The notes under the pieces: model-generated | Database searches by the model: none | Seen by the model: the letters and a program-made list of their open reading frames with translations, nothing else | Told to the model about the DNA's origin: nothing | Shown: positions 48,115 through 57,302 of the stretch, one piece after another | Position numbering within the stretch: the stretch's first letter is position 1 | How the letters are laid out: every line of letters starts with the position of its first letter | NCBI GenBank assembly: GCA_905480215.1 | Contig: CAJQPL010000031.1 | Location: forward strand, 30,206 to 94,205 | DNA length: 64,000 bases | Source: an uncultured Woeseiaceae bacterium | Lineage (GTDB): Bacteria; Pseudomonadota; Gammaproteobacteria; Steroidobacterales; Woeseiaceae | Direction of reading: 5' to 3' | Made by a program: the position numbers and the translations under genes

Positions 48115-49002
48115 TTATTGGTTTTCGCCACGTTCAGCTCGTAAGCGCCGCTCCAACCACCCCAGTGCCGTCTCGGCATAGATGGAACACGCGACGTTAT
48201 TAACAAACGGATTGCCTTCGTCGCGATTCTCAAGCTTGTCCTGCATGCCAAAGAAAAACGGATGCGGTGACAACAAAATATCGCAATCAAGCAATGAAAT
48301 CTTATCGGCGCTATCAATCAATTGTGCCGCAGCAGGATTTTCGCCAAATGAAAAACCTTGCGCCGATACTGCCGTCAGACTATCGGCGTAGACGAGTTGA
48401 TAACAGGTATCAAGCACACACGATTCCCACGACCAACTCATGCCGCCCGGTGTATGACCTGGCGTGTAAATCGCTCTCACATTGACATCTGCGACCGTCA
48501 CGACATCGCCATCTTTAATGGCAACAACGTTTGCTATGGGCGGAAAATTGGCTGTCAACCCCGGAAGATACTGCGGATCGTCGGGCTGCAACTCGCCGCT
48601 GCTCAATGTCTTGGCACCCTCAATACTGCTGTATACGCTCGCACCGGTGAAACGCTGTATCGCAGCGACGCCGCCCGCGTGATCGAAATGTGCGTGCGAC
48701 ACCAGAAGCGTCGAAATATTCTTGGGATCAAATCCAAGACTGCGGATGTTTGCATCAATGACGGCGGCAGACTGTGACAATCCACCATCAATCAATATCA
48801 ATTCTTCACCAGCTTCGATCAGGATAGAAGACAGCCCCGCAGTGCCGACGTACCAGGTGCCACCGTAGATCCGAAACGGCGCTTGCGGCAAATTCCAGTC
48901 CTCGCAATTGTCGCAAACAAAATCGGCGTCAGGCTCGAGCTGTTTCGGCCCACAGGCGACGAGCAGCGATGACAGCAAAAGAGTATAGAAAATTCGACTC
49001 AT
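48115..49002 (-). CDS. Subclass B3-like metallo-beta-lactamase, predicted lipoprotein
   Basis: Lipobox LLVACG; PFRIYGGTWYVGTAGLSSILI; SHAHFDHAGG; YTPGHTPGGMSWSW; CDILLSPHPFFFGM; start overlaps the upstream stop as ATGA. Confidence 0.88.
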   Translation of the reverse strand: MSRIFYTLLLSSLLVACGPKQLEPDADFVCDNCEDWNLPQAPFRIYGGTWYVGTAGLSSILIEAGEELILIDGGLSQSAAVIDANIRSLGFDPKNISTLLVSHAHFDHAGGVAAIQRFTGASVYSSIEGAKTLSSGELQPDDPQYLPGLTANFPPIANVVAIKDGDVVTVADVNVRAIYTPGHTPGGMSWSWESCVLDTCYQLVYADSLTAVSAQGFSFGENPAAAQLIDSADKISLLDCDILLSPHPFFFGMQDKLENRDEGNPFVNNVACSIYAETALGWLERRLRAERGENQ

Positions 49003-49817
49003 GCTAGCGCCCCATATGACATCCGGAGCGCGGCCAACAATAGAAACCCACCAAACAACATACTGAGTTTTTTCTGCGAATATGAATGTGCAATTCTTGC
49101 GCCTATCGGCGCGCAAAGCACCGTCGCCGGGGCAATTAAAACCAGCCCTATTATGCTGACGTATCCAAGGCTGCCCGGTGGAACTCGAACATCATTCCAA
49201 CCGGTGAGAACAAAACCGATTGTACCTGGCAAGCTGATAACCAGGCCCAACAGAGCCGCGGTGCCTACTGCGCGGTGAATGGGTTGGTTGAACAAGGTCA
49301 AAATCATGACCGAAAACGTTCCTCCGCCGATACCCATCATGCTCGAAAAGCAGCCAATTGATGTCGGGATTAAGCTAATCAGCGCGCCGCGAGGGACGTC
49401 GTCCGTCAAGTTTCGGCTTTCTGGCAGGAGAATCATTTTTGCCGCGACTAACACTGCAAATACTGCAAACAGGATGGCCAGGTTTCCGCTGCTCATATGC
49501 GACGCAAGCCAACTTCCCAGCAATGCGCCCGTTAGCACGAACAAGGCCCAGCGCTTCGCGATTTCAATGTCTACGGCCTGGCGTTTATGATGCGCTCGTG
49601 CAGACGCGAGAGACGTTGGGATAATGGTGGCAAGCGAAGTTGCTACTGCGACATGCATCCGAATACCGGGGTCGACGTTTGCGTGGCTCAGCGCGAACTC
49701 AAGCACCGGAACAATAACTATGCCACCGCCGATTCCGAATAATCCAGCAAGGACGCCCGCGATACAACCGCTCGCAATCATCGCGGCTGCCAGCAAAAAC
49801 CATTGCTCGAGCATCAC
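48999..49817 (-). CDS. TauE/SafE family sulfite exporter-like permease
   Basis: Duplicated GLFGIGGGIVIVPVL / MMGIGGGTFSVMIL motifs, ~8 TM. Confidence 0.9.
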   Translation of the reverse strand: MMLEQWFLLAAAMIASGCIAGVLAGLFGIGGGIVIVPVLEFALSHANVDPGIRMHVAVATSLATIIPTSLASARAHHKRQAVDIEIAKRWALFVLTGALLGSWLASHMSSGNLAILFAVFAVLVAAKMILLPESRNLTDDVPRGALISLIPTSIGCFSSMMGIGGGTFSVMILTLFNQPIHRAVGTAALLGLVISLPGTIGFVLTGWNDVRVPPGSLGYVSIIGLVLIAPATVLCAPIGARIAHSYSQKKLSMLFGGFLLLAALRMSYGALA

Positions 49818-49824
49818 TTGATTG

Positions 49825-50679
49825 TCAGCTTATTAAATGATCAGCGTGGAATCTCAAATGCTCTTCGATGAACGTAGCTATGAAGTAGTAGCTATGATCG
49901 TAGCCGTCGTGAATACGCAAACTGAGCGACACACCACTGGCATCACAAGCTTCCTGCAAAAGTTCCGGTTTTAGCTGCTCCTTGAGGAACGGGTCACTCG
50001 CGCCTTGGTCAACCAAAATTTTGCTGTAGGCATTCGCATCAGAAACACTCCTGACAACCTCGCAGGCGTCATAGTCCGACCAGGTCGATTTGTCGTCTCC
50101 CAGGTAATACCCCATCGCCTTCTGGCCCCATGGGCTATGCAGGGTCGTGCAAATAGGTGCGAATGCTGACAAGGACTTGAACATCTCAGGATTGCGCAAA
50201 CCGATGATCAGCGCACCGTGACCACCCATTGAATGTCCGCTCAAACCATGCCGACTCGCATCACCTGGAAAATTTTCAAAAATGACAGACTGCAAATCTT
50301 TCGTTACATAGTCATACATTTGAAAGTTCGTCGACCAGGGAGCTTGTGTCGAATTTACGTAGAAGCCAGCCCCCAGGCCAAAGTCGTAGTTATCGTCGGG
50401 ATCATCCGGTACACCTTCACCGCGAGGACTCGTATCCGGGGACACCAGCATCAAACCCAACTCAGCAGCCATGCGTTGTGCGCCGCTCTTCGCCATGAAG
50501 TTTTCTTCAGTGCACGTCAGGCCCGAGAGAAAGGTGAGTACGGGAACATTGCCGTGAGCTGCCTGCGGCGGCACGAACACCGAAAATTGCATGGTGCAAT
50601 TGTTGCTTATAGACGCGTGACGGTAGACGCCCATCTTGCCACCGAAGCAGCCTGTTTCACTTATCGTTTCAATAGTCAT
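49825..50679 (-). CDS. S-formylglutathione hydrolase
   Basis: FLSGLTCTEENFMAKSGAQR, GLSGHSMGGHGALI, HDGYDHSYYFIATFIEEHLR. Confidence 0.95.
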   Translation of the reverse strand: MTIETISETGCFGGKMGVYRHASISNNCTMQFSVFVPPQAAHGNVPVLTFLSGLTCTEENFMAKSGAQRMAAELGLMLVSPDTSPRGEGVPDDPDDNYDFGLGAGFYVNSTQAPWSTNFQMYDYVTKDLQSVIFENFPGDASRHGLSGHSMGGHGALIIGLRNPEMFKSLSAFAPICTTLHSPWGQKAMGYYLGDDKSTWSDYDACEVVRSVSDANAYSKILVDQGASDPFLKEQLKPELLQEACDASGVSLSLRIHDGYDHSYYFIATFIEEHLRFHADHLIS

Positions 50680-50717
50680 AGCGGCCGATTATGGCCGACA
50701 ATGAAGCGCGGGGGCAA

Positions 50718-51929
50718 TCAGCGTTTTTGAAACACCAGCGTACCGTTGGTGCCACCGAAGCCAAAGCTGTTCGACATTGCAGTCTTAATACCCGCATTTT
50801 CGACCAAAGAGGTGACCAAAGGCGTCCCTACTACCGCCGGATCAGGGTCGTTGACGTTTATCGATGGTGCGATGAAATCGTCCTCAAGCATCAACAAGCA
50901 ATGAATCGCTTCCTGAACCCCGGTTGCACCAAGCGAGTGTCCGCACATCGATTTGGTCGATCCAAAGCGTGGCATTTCCTCGCCAAATAACTCTTTCATC
51001 GCCTCGACTTCTTTCGAGTCGCCGGCAGGCGTACTCGTGCCATGCGTATTGACATAGTCAATCGGGCCTTCAACAGTTGAGCGCGCCAGCTGCATGCACC
51101 GCACCGCGCCTTCCCCGGATGGCGCAACCATGTCACTGCCGTCAGATGTGGCGCCGTAACCGACCAGCTCCGCGTAAATTTTCGCGCCGCGAGCTTTTGC
51201 ATGTTCGAGCTCTTCTACGACTACCATGCCGGCACCGGCGGCACTGACAAAGCCATCTCGCGTAGCATCGTAAGGACGAGAAGCAGACGCAGGATCGTCG
51301 TTGTACTTGGACGACAACGCACCCATGGCGTCAAACAGACAGACAAGTGTCCAATGGTCTTCTTCACCACCGCCAGCAAAAACGATGTCCTGTTTTCCAA
51401 GCTGAATCTGTTCCGCTGCAGAACCGATGCAATGTGCACTAGTGGCACATGCAGACGTCAACGACATATTGACGCCTTTGATCTTGAACGGTGTCGCCAA
51501 ACAGGCTGAAACTGAGCTGCCCATAGTGCGAGTAACCATATAGGGGCCTATTTTTCGCACACCGCGACTGCGCAGAATGTCGGCGCTTTTCACAATATTT
51601 TCGCTAGACGCACCGCCGGAACCAGCGATGATGCCGGTGCGAATATTTGAAATGTCGCTCTCGTCCAAACCGGCGTCGTCGATAGCCTGTTGCATGGCGA
51701 TATAGGCGAAAGCAGCAGAATCGCCCATAAATCGCAATATCTTCCTGTCAATGTGGTCTTTCTTGTCAATATTGATGCTGCCCGAAATCTGGCTACGCAT
51801 GCCCATCTCTTTAAAGCTCTCGTTGGCAACAATGCCTGAACGCCCTAAGAGCAATGATTCTTTGATTTCTTCTTTGGAATTACCGATGCAAGAAACCGCA
51901 CCGAGACCGGAAATGACAACACGCCGCAT
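50718..51929 (-). CDS. fabB: Beta-ketoacyl-ACP synthase I
   Basis: [59 protein letters not shown]. Confidence 0.95.
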   Translation of the reverse strand: MRRVVISGLGAVSCIGNSKEEIKESLLLGRSGIVANESFKEMGMRSQISGSINIDKKDHIDRKILRFMGDSAAFAYIAMQQAIDDAGLDESDISNIRTGIIAGSGGASSENIVKSADILRSRGVRKIGPYMVTRTMGSSVSACLATPFKIKGVNMSLTSACATSAHCIGSAAEQIQLGKQDIVFAGGGEEDHWTLVCLFDAMGALSSKYNDDPASASRPYDATRDGFVSAAGAGMVVVEELEHAKARGAKIYAELVGYGATSDGSDMVAPSGEGAVRCMQLARSTVEGPIDYVNTHGTSTPAGDSKEVEAMKELFGEEMPRFGSTKSMCGHSLGATGVQEAIHCLLMLEDDFIAPSINVNDPDPAVVGTPLVTSLVENAGIKTAMSNSFGFGGTNGTLVFQKR

Positions 51930-51938
51930 TATTTGACC

Positions 51939-52490
51939 CTAAAAATTTTCAGTTGAAGTAAACAGGCCGACCTTCAGGTCTTCCGCTGTGTAAATCTCAC
52001 GCCCGTCGACAGATACCGTTCCATCGGCCATCGCAAGTACCAGCTTACGGGCAATCAAACGCTTAATGTCGATTTGAAATGTAACCAATTTGGAGGTCGG
52101 CAGAATTTGCCCGGTGAATTTGACCTTACCGCAGCCCAAGGCGCGCCCGCGACCCTGGTGGCCACCCCAAACGAGGTGAAATCCAAGCAGCTGCCAAAGC
52201 GCATCCAGCCCCAGACATCCTGGCATCACAGGGTCATCCTCAAAATGGCAATCGAAGAACCACAGGTCAGGGTTGATATCGAACTCTGCTTTGATTTCGC
52301 CCTTGCCGTACTTACCAGTGTCATCTGTAATCAGGGTGACACGATCGGTCATGAGCATGGGCGGCTTCGGCAGACGGCCATTGGTCTTGCCAAATATATT
52401 GCCATGTCCACATTCGAGCAGGTCTTCGTAGCTATAGGAACTCTTGCGCACCAGCAACTCCTCAGTGGTGGCTGCGGTTGAAATAGTCAT
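51939..52490 (-). CDS. fabA: 3-hydroxydecanoyl-ACP dehydratase
   Basis: [47 protein letters not shown]. Confidence 0.96.
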   Translation of the reverse strand: MTISTAATTEELLVRKSSYSYEDLLECGHGNIFGKTNGRLPKPPMLMTDRVTLITDDTGKYGKGEIKAEFDINPDLWFFDCHFEDDPVMPGCLGLDALWQLLGFHLVWGGHQGRGRALGCGKVKFTGQILPTSKLVTFQIDIKRLIARKLVLAMADGTVSVDGREIYTAEDLKVGLFTSTENF

Positions 52491-52638
52491 GCATCCTCCG
52501 GGGACGGTCTCCATTTTACCCAAAGTAGGCAAAGATACCGAGGGATAATACGCGGATTGCTCGCGCCGCAGTTTTGAAATTGCGCCAATTGCGACTAACG
52601 GCTGCAAAGCATCCGAAATATGCTGCTAATAAAGGGTT

Positions 52639-52658
52639 TTTAGGATAATGTCCCTAAA
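52639..52658. promoter_or_regulatory. Inverted repeat TTTAGG-N8-CCTAAA in the divergent fabA upstream region
   Basis: 6-bp perfect arms; function unknown. Confidence 0.25.
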
Positions 52659-52764
52659 TTACCGACAGCGGTCAGTGCAGAGTAATCGCTAGATTTATCA
52701 GAATTGCACAACTCAAAAGTACCGTCAGTTTGATGCTAATAATAATTAAATGGGAGAAGTTCTA

Positions 52765-53145
52765 ATGAGAAAACTAATTTCTGTAATTTTACTTGGCTTA
52801 AGCATATCGCTACCGATAGCAGCAGTGGCAGACGATCATTCAACATTGCGCGTTGTTCAAGTGCAAGCCGACGATGTCGGTGCGTATATCGCACAGCTGA
52901 GTAAAGGCAAAAGCCTGATAAGTGAGGTCGACAGCAAATTCACACTGCGTGCTATACAGGCAACCTTTGCAGGAGAGGCCGCGGGCAACGTTATCGTCGT
53001 TGTCGAATATCCGGGTTCTTTTGGCGAGTTTGCAATGGCTTGGGATAAACTGATGGCCGATCCTGCGGTCGGAGCGTGGCTGGGTGGATTGTCCGAACTC
53101 CGCAGAATTGCCTCGGATAGCCTGTATACCGAGTTCCCACTCTAA
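52765..53145 (+). CDS. Small secreted/periplasmic hypothetical protein
   Basis: Signal peptide MRKLISVILLGLSISLPIAAVADD; ~100 aa mature domain; SD GGGAG upstream. Confidence 0.75.
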   Translation: MRKLISVILLGLSISLPIAAVADDHSTLRVVQVQADDVGAYIAQLSKGKSLISEVDSKFTLRAIQATFAGEAAGNVIVVVEYPGSFGEFAMAWDKLMADPAVGAWLGGLSELRRIASDSLYTEFPL

Positions 53146-53162
53146 TCAGTGCAACTATAAAT

Positions 53163-53204
53163 GGCCATTTGCGGGTAGCGCGTTCAGCGCACCTGCAAAT
53201 GGCC
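53163..53204. repeat. Strong palindrome/hairpin between convergent genes (bidirectional terminator or REP-like)
   Basis: GGCCATTTGC GGGT-A-GCGC GTTCA GCGC-ACCT GCAAATGGCC: 10 bp perfect plus 8 bp with one bulged A, 5-nt loop. Confidence 0.8.
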
Positions 53205-53341
53205 GGTCTGTGTGCGAATTTCATTCCATGAGAAATATAGCCATGGGAAATATAGCGCTGTCCACTTCAGAAGCCGCTTTCCAGCAAGGAATAAAGACCC
53301 GTTTAGACTAGCAAAGCTGACCTGTGCCTTATCGCCGCCAT

Positions 53342-54172
53342 TCAGATTCTGAAACCACCATCAACTTGAATGACCTGCCCATGCATGCCGCTGGAAGAAT
53401 TTGATGCCAGAAAGATAACGCTGGCAGCCACTTCCTGCTCAGTGGGCATTCTTCCAATAGGAATGTCCTTGGTAAAGAAACGTTTTACTTCATCAACACT
53501 TATGTCTTCGGCTTTTGCTCGAGCACGAAATACGTTCTCGCTTCTTTCACCTTCAATGGGGCCCGGCACAATGGCATTGACTTTTATGCCATGTGGACCA
53601 AGTTCAGCTGCGAGGGTATGACTCAGGCCAATAACTCCCCATCGTGTAACGCAATACGCTGCACGCAGCGGATAGGCGGTTCGCCCGGCAACTGAAGACA
53701 GCGTGATTATATTTCCCGACTTCGCTTCACGCATGACTCTTGCGACATGTTTGCAGCAGTAGAAAGTCCCGCTCAGGTTGATATCGATCGTTTCTTGCCA
53801 CTCATCTGTTTCGATGTCGGGCACCATCGCAGTTGGGCCTGCGATAGCTGAGTTATTCACGAGCACATCAATCGACTGATATTTTTCTACGACCCGATCG
53901 ACCATGTCCCGAACGGCACTTTCAGAGCTGATGTCCACCGTCAATGCCAGAGGGTCGGTGTTCATGGCTCGAAGCTCAGTCTCAACCTCTTCGAGCTTTG
54001 TCTGGCTGCGCGCGGCAATAACAACATTCGCCCCGAATCTTCCAAGAGTCAGAGCAATTTGTTTGCCTATCCCGTATCCACCGCCGGTCACTATTACCGT
54101 CTTGCCGGAGATTGACCCGTCATCCAGCCCGCCGTTTTTGCTGTTCATTTTCATAGGTGTGGGAGAGCCCAA
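53342..54172 (-). CDS. SDR family oxidoreductase
   Basis: VTGGGYGIGKQIA, NNSAIAGP, YCVTRWGVIGLSH. Confidence 0.88.
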   Translation of the reverse strand: MGSPTPMKMNSKNGGLDDGSISGKTVIVTGGGYGIGKQIALTLGRFGANVVIAARSQTKLEEVETELRAMNTDPLALTVDISSESAVRDMVDRVVEKYQSIDVLVNNSAIAGPTAMVPDIETDEWQETIDINLSGTFYCCKHVARVMREAKSGNIITLSSVAGRTAYPLRAAYCVTRWGVIGLSHTLAAELGPHGIKVNAIVPGPIEGERSENVFRARAKAEDISVDEVKRFFTKDIPIGRMPTEQEVAASVIFLASNSSSGMHGQVIQVDGGFRI

Positions 54173-54199
54173 GAGCCTGTCTGCTATCGACTTCGTGTT

Positions 54200-54637
54200 T
54201 TAAGCAGGCTCTGGCCAAACAAAGTCGGGATGCAGACTATCGTAGACGGGACGGCCGTCGTCAGGAGCAGCTACACCAGCGGAAGCGTCAAAAAACGCGT
54301 GGTAAGTCGCTGGCAAACTCTCTGCATCATATCCCATGAGGTTCGGCACGATTGCGCGGATGCGTCGTTGTTTGTCGTCGAGCATGATCGGTGCGCCACA
54401 GTCGGAGCAGGTGCAAAGCTCCAGCGGTCCATCGGGATTTTGAGCGTTAAATGGTTGTCGGTTCAAGCCATCGAGGTTATCGACTTTGACGTCGCCGTGA
54501 TTAAAGAAGACGACATGAGTCGTATCTTGCCCGGTAACGTCCTTACATACAGAACAGTGGCAAGTGTGGATGTCTATCGGACCGTTATCTGAGTGAGTAT
54601 GAACGTGCTCACAACCTCCAGTATGTTTATGTGACAT
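54200..54637 (-). CDS. GFA (glutathione-dependent formaldehyde-activating) family protein
   Basis: Zn-binding THTCHCSVCKDVTG and CTCSDCGAPI. Confidence 0.8.
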   Translation of the reverse strand: MSHKHTGGCEHVHTHSDNGPIDIHTCHCSVCKDVTGQDTTHVVFFNHGDVKVDNLDGLNRQPFNAQNPDGPLELCTCSDCGAPIMLDDKQRRIRAIVPNLMGYDAESLPATYHAFFDASAGVAAPDDGRPVYDSLHPDFVWPEPA

Positions 54638-54862
54638 ATCTCGGTTCCTTATTTTGCTTAGATTAGATTCAATCGACCATTAAGGCCGACACCCTAATAC
54701 GCTGAAACGCTCCCAGTATATAGAAATATTGATGCCAGAGGGGTCGGTCTCGGCCGCAGGTAGCTCGTCGAGTTGATCGCGTTAAGATTACCCCGAGGGC
54801 ACGCAGGCCGCTCTACGCTGCCTCTGCAACAGACCGCTTGTAGAAGCACGGCTGTGATACGT

Positions 54863-56800
54863 CTAATGTCGAGCTTTGTCGATTTCGATGACGGTTGATC
54901 GTTTCTTAATGCTCTGCGTATCTTCATACCCGCCGAGCCATGTGAGTAGTTCGCTGGCTGGCATTGGCTTTGCAATGAAATACCCCTGTACCAGGTCACA
55001 ACCCAGACGACGAACAATCGCGTACTGCTGATCTGTTTCCACACCTTCAGCCACGACGTCTAACTGCATCGCTTTGCCAAGGCCAACGATGGCCTCGACG
55101 ACGCGTTTGTTAGCGCTGGAGTCTGATAATTGAGCAACGAAAGCCTGATCGATTTTCAATGTTTGTACAGGCAGTTGCGCCAGATAGCTGAGCGAAGAGT
55201 AGCCAGTACCAAAATCATCGATATGAATTCCCACACCGAAAGCAGCAAGGTCATCCAGTACCGGTTGTGCAATTGTCAGGTCTTCAAGCAAGACGGTTTC
55301 CGTCAATTCCAGATTGATCAGCTTTCTATCCATATTTCCGGCCGACAAAATCCCCTTAATGAGACTGACCAGATCGCTGTTGCGCAGCTGATGTGCGGAA
55401 AGATTGACGCTGACTGGAATGTCCCAGGGACCTTTCTGCCGCCATTTACCGACGTCCTCGCAAACATTTCGCATGATTGCGGCGAACAACAAGTCGGAGA
55501 TCCCCATCTCCTCACTTAGCGGTACGAAATCGGACGGCGGTACTACGGAGCCATCCGGACGAGTCCAGCGCGCCAGCGCCTCAAGTCCAGCGACGTTACC
55601 GTTAGCGGTACTTTGTTGCGGTTGATAGTGCGCGCAAATCTGACCGTTCTCTATGGCATCGCGCAGTTCGCCTTGCAGATCAAACTTGTAGCGGGCGCGA
55701 TAGCGCATTTCGTTGTGATAGAAAGTGACACGGTCCTTCAAGCTGCGCATCGACCGGTGCAGTGCCGATTCCGCGCAGCGAAATACAGTTTTTGCATCAC
55801 GCCCATGAACTGGATGCCACGAAATACCAATACTGGCTGTTAGAAATAGATCACGTCCATCAATTAGAAACGGTGATTCCATGGTCTCCTTGACCTGTTG
55901 CGCAAGCTCGCTTATCTCGTTTTCATTCTCGACTCTTGGCACAAGCAGTGCGAACTCGTCGGCCCCAAATCTTCCAACGATTATCTGATGACGCCTATTG
56001 TCATCACGAAATGTACGGCTCAGTCGATTGCCGATAGAACGCAGCAGCTCGGTACCGGCCTCGTAACCCATAGTTTCGTTGATGGAACTGAAGCGTTCGA
56101 TATCGAGCAACACAACGACGGTATCACCCGCCGAATCTTCAGCTTTCTCGATTAGTATCTTGAGCTCTTCGATAATTAGCAGTTGATTCGGCAAGCGAGT
56201 TACCGGATCGAAATAGGCAATTTTCTGCAGTGCGGCCGTACGCTCCTGGACACGACGCTCGAGATCTTCATTAGCGCTCCGCAGCGCCCTGTCTGAGTGC
56301 CATTTACCGCAAAGTGCCGCTGCTAATTGTCGGCATTCAAGCGAGTGAAATGGCTTTTTGAAAAAGAACACCTTGTCCGCAGGAGGAATCCGCTGACCGA
56401 GGTTTTCGGGTTCAGGGCTTACCGAACCAGTGACAATGACAATGTTGATGTTGGGATCGAGCTGGCGAATCTGCTGCGCTGTCTCGATACCGTCCATGCC
56501 CGGCGGCATACGAATATCAAGGAATACGATAGCGTATGGTTCATTCGTTGCTATCGACGCCTTGACCGCTTCTATAGCTGCCTCCCCCTGATTTCGCGAA
56601 TCCACATCGAAGCCTATCGATCCCCGTGCGTTGGTTTTTTCGCCAAAGAGAACCTTCTCCAGATCACCGAGAGTCGCGGTTGCTACATCAGGCTCGAAAC
56701 TATCGCTCAGGCAACGCAGGTATTCGCCAATAATCAACACATCATCGTCGACTACCAGTACACGATTCGCCAATACTTCGTTCATGACTTGCATGTTCAT
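54863..56800 (-). CDS. Response regulator with receiver, GGDEF (degenerate GADEF) and EAL domains
   Basis: VLVVDDD...VFLDIRMPPG; GRFGADEFALL; GLEALARW, NLELTETVLL, HIDDFGTGYSSLSYLAQLPVQTLKID. Confidence 0.92.
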   Translation of the reverse strand: MNMQVMNEVLANRVLVVDDDVLIIGEYLRCLSDSFEPDVATATLGDLEKVLFGEKTNARGSIGFDVDSRNQGEAAIEAVKASIATNEPYAIVFLDIRMPPGMDGIETAQQIRQLDPNINIVIVTGSVSPEPENLGQRIPPADKVFFFKKPFHSLECRQLAAALCGKWHSDRALRSANEDLERRVQERTAALQKIAYFDPVTRLPNQLLIIEELKILIEKAEDSAGDTVVVLLDIERFSSINETMGYEAGTELLRSIGNRLSRTFRDDNRRHQIIVGRFGADEFALLVPRVENENEISELAQQVKETMESPFLIDGRDLFLTASIGISWHPVHGRDAKTVFRCAESALHRSMRSLKDRVTFYHNEMRYRARYKFDLQGELRDAIENGQICAHYQPQQSTANGNVAGLEALARWTRPDGSVVPPSDFVPLSEEMGISDLLFAAIMRNVCEDVGKWRQKGPWDIPVSVNLSAHQLRNSDLVSLIKGILSAGNMDRKLINLELTETVLLEDLTIAQPVLDDLAAFGVGIHIDDFGTGYSSLSYLAQLPVQTLKIDQAFVAQLSDSSANKRVVEAIVGLGKAMQLDVVAEGVETDQQYAIVRRLGCDLVQGYFIAKPMPASELLTWLGGYEDTQSIKKRSTVIEIDKARH

Positions 56801-56805
56801 CGCGC

Positions 56806-57300
56806 TCAGTTTCCTCTAACCATGGAAACCACGTCTTTCGCCAGCGCCGAGAAGGACAAGGGTTTATTGAAATAATGCAAGTTTTTGGGTGGCGGCACTC
56901 GGCGCTGCAAGTCCTCGAAAGGCATGTCAGAAAACCCTGTTACGAACACAATTTTTACGTCGGAATCGAGTTTTCTAATCTGGCTTCCAGCCTCCACGCC
57001 ATCGATACCCGGCGGCATACGAACATCAAGAATCACGGCATCAAATGGTTCGCCCGCATCTTTGGCCGCAGTTACGGCATCAATTGCATCCTGACCTTGA
57101 CTGCACGAAACAATATTGAACTTGGGTTGATCCTCTATTTCTGTCTCGGGATCGAAAAGTTCCGACGCCAGAGCATCGAGTACCAACATATTTTTCGTGG
57201 CAGCATCATCGCGGAACACTTCCAAGTAGCACTCCAGCACTTGTTCGTCGTCATCTGCGACGAGAACCTTTATGCGCTCCTGATCAAGTTGTGTAAGCAT
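56806..57300 (-). CDS. Single-domain response regulator with atypical inserted receiver
   Basis: KVLVADDDEQVLECYLEVF...AVILDVRMPPGIDGVEAG..FVTGFSD..YFNKPLS. Confidence 0.9.
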   Translation of the reverse strand: MLTQLDQERIKVLVADDDEQVLECYLEVFRDDAATKNMLVLDALASELFDPETEIEDQPKFNIVSCSQGQDAIDAVTAAKDAGEPFDAVILDVRMPPGIDGVEAGSQIRKLDSDVKIVFVTGFSDMPFEDLQRRVPPPKNLHYFNKPLSFSALAKDVVSMVRGN

Positions 57301-57302
57301 AA

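Noticed and set aside
48115-49002. MBL protein as glyoxalase II or AHL lactonase
   Set aside because: Strand order and the HAHFDH/GHTPG/SPHP motifs with the B3-type N-terminal region fit B3 beta-lactamases better
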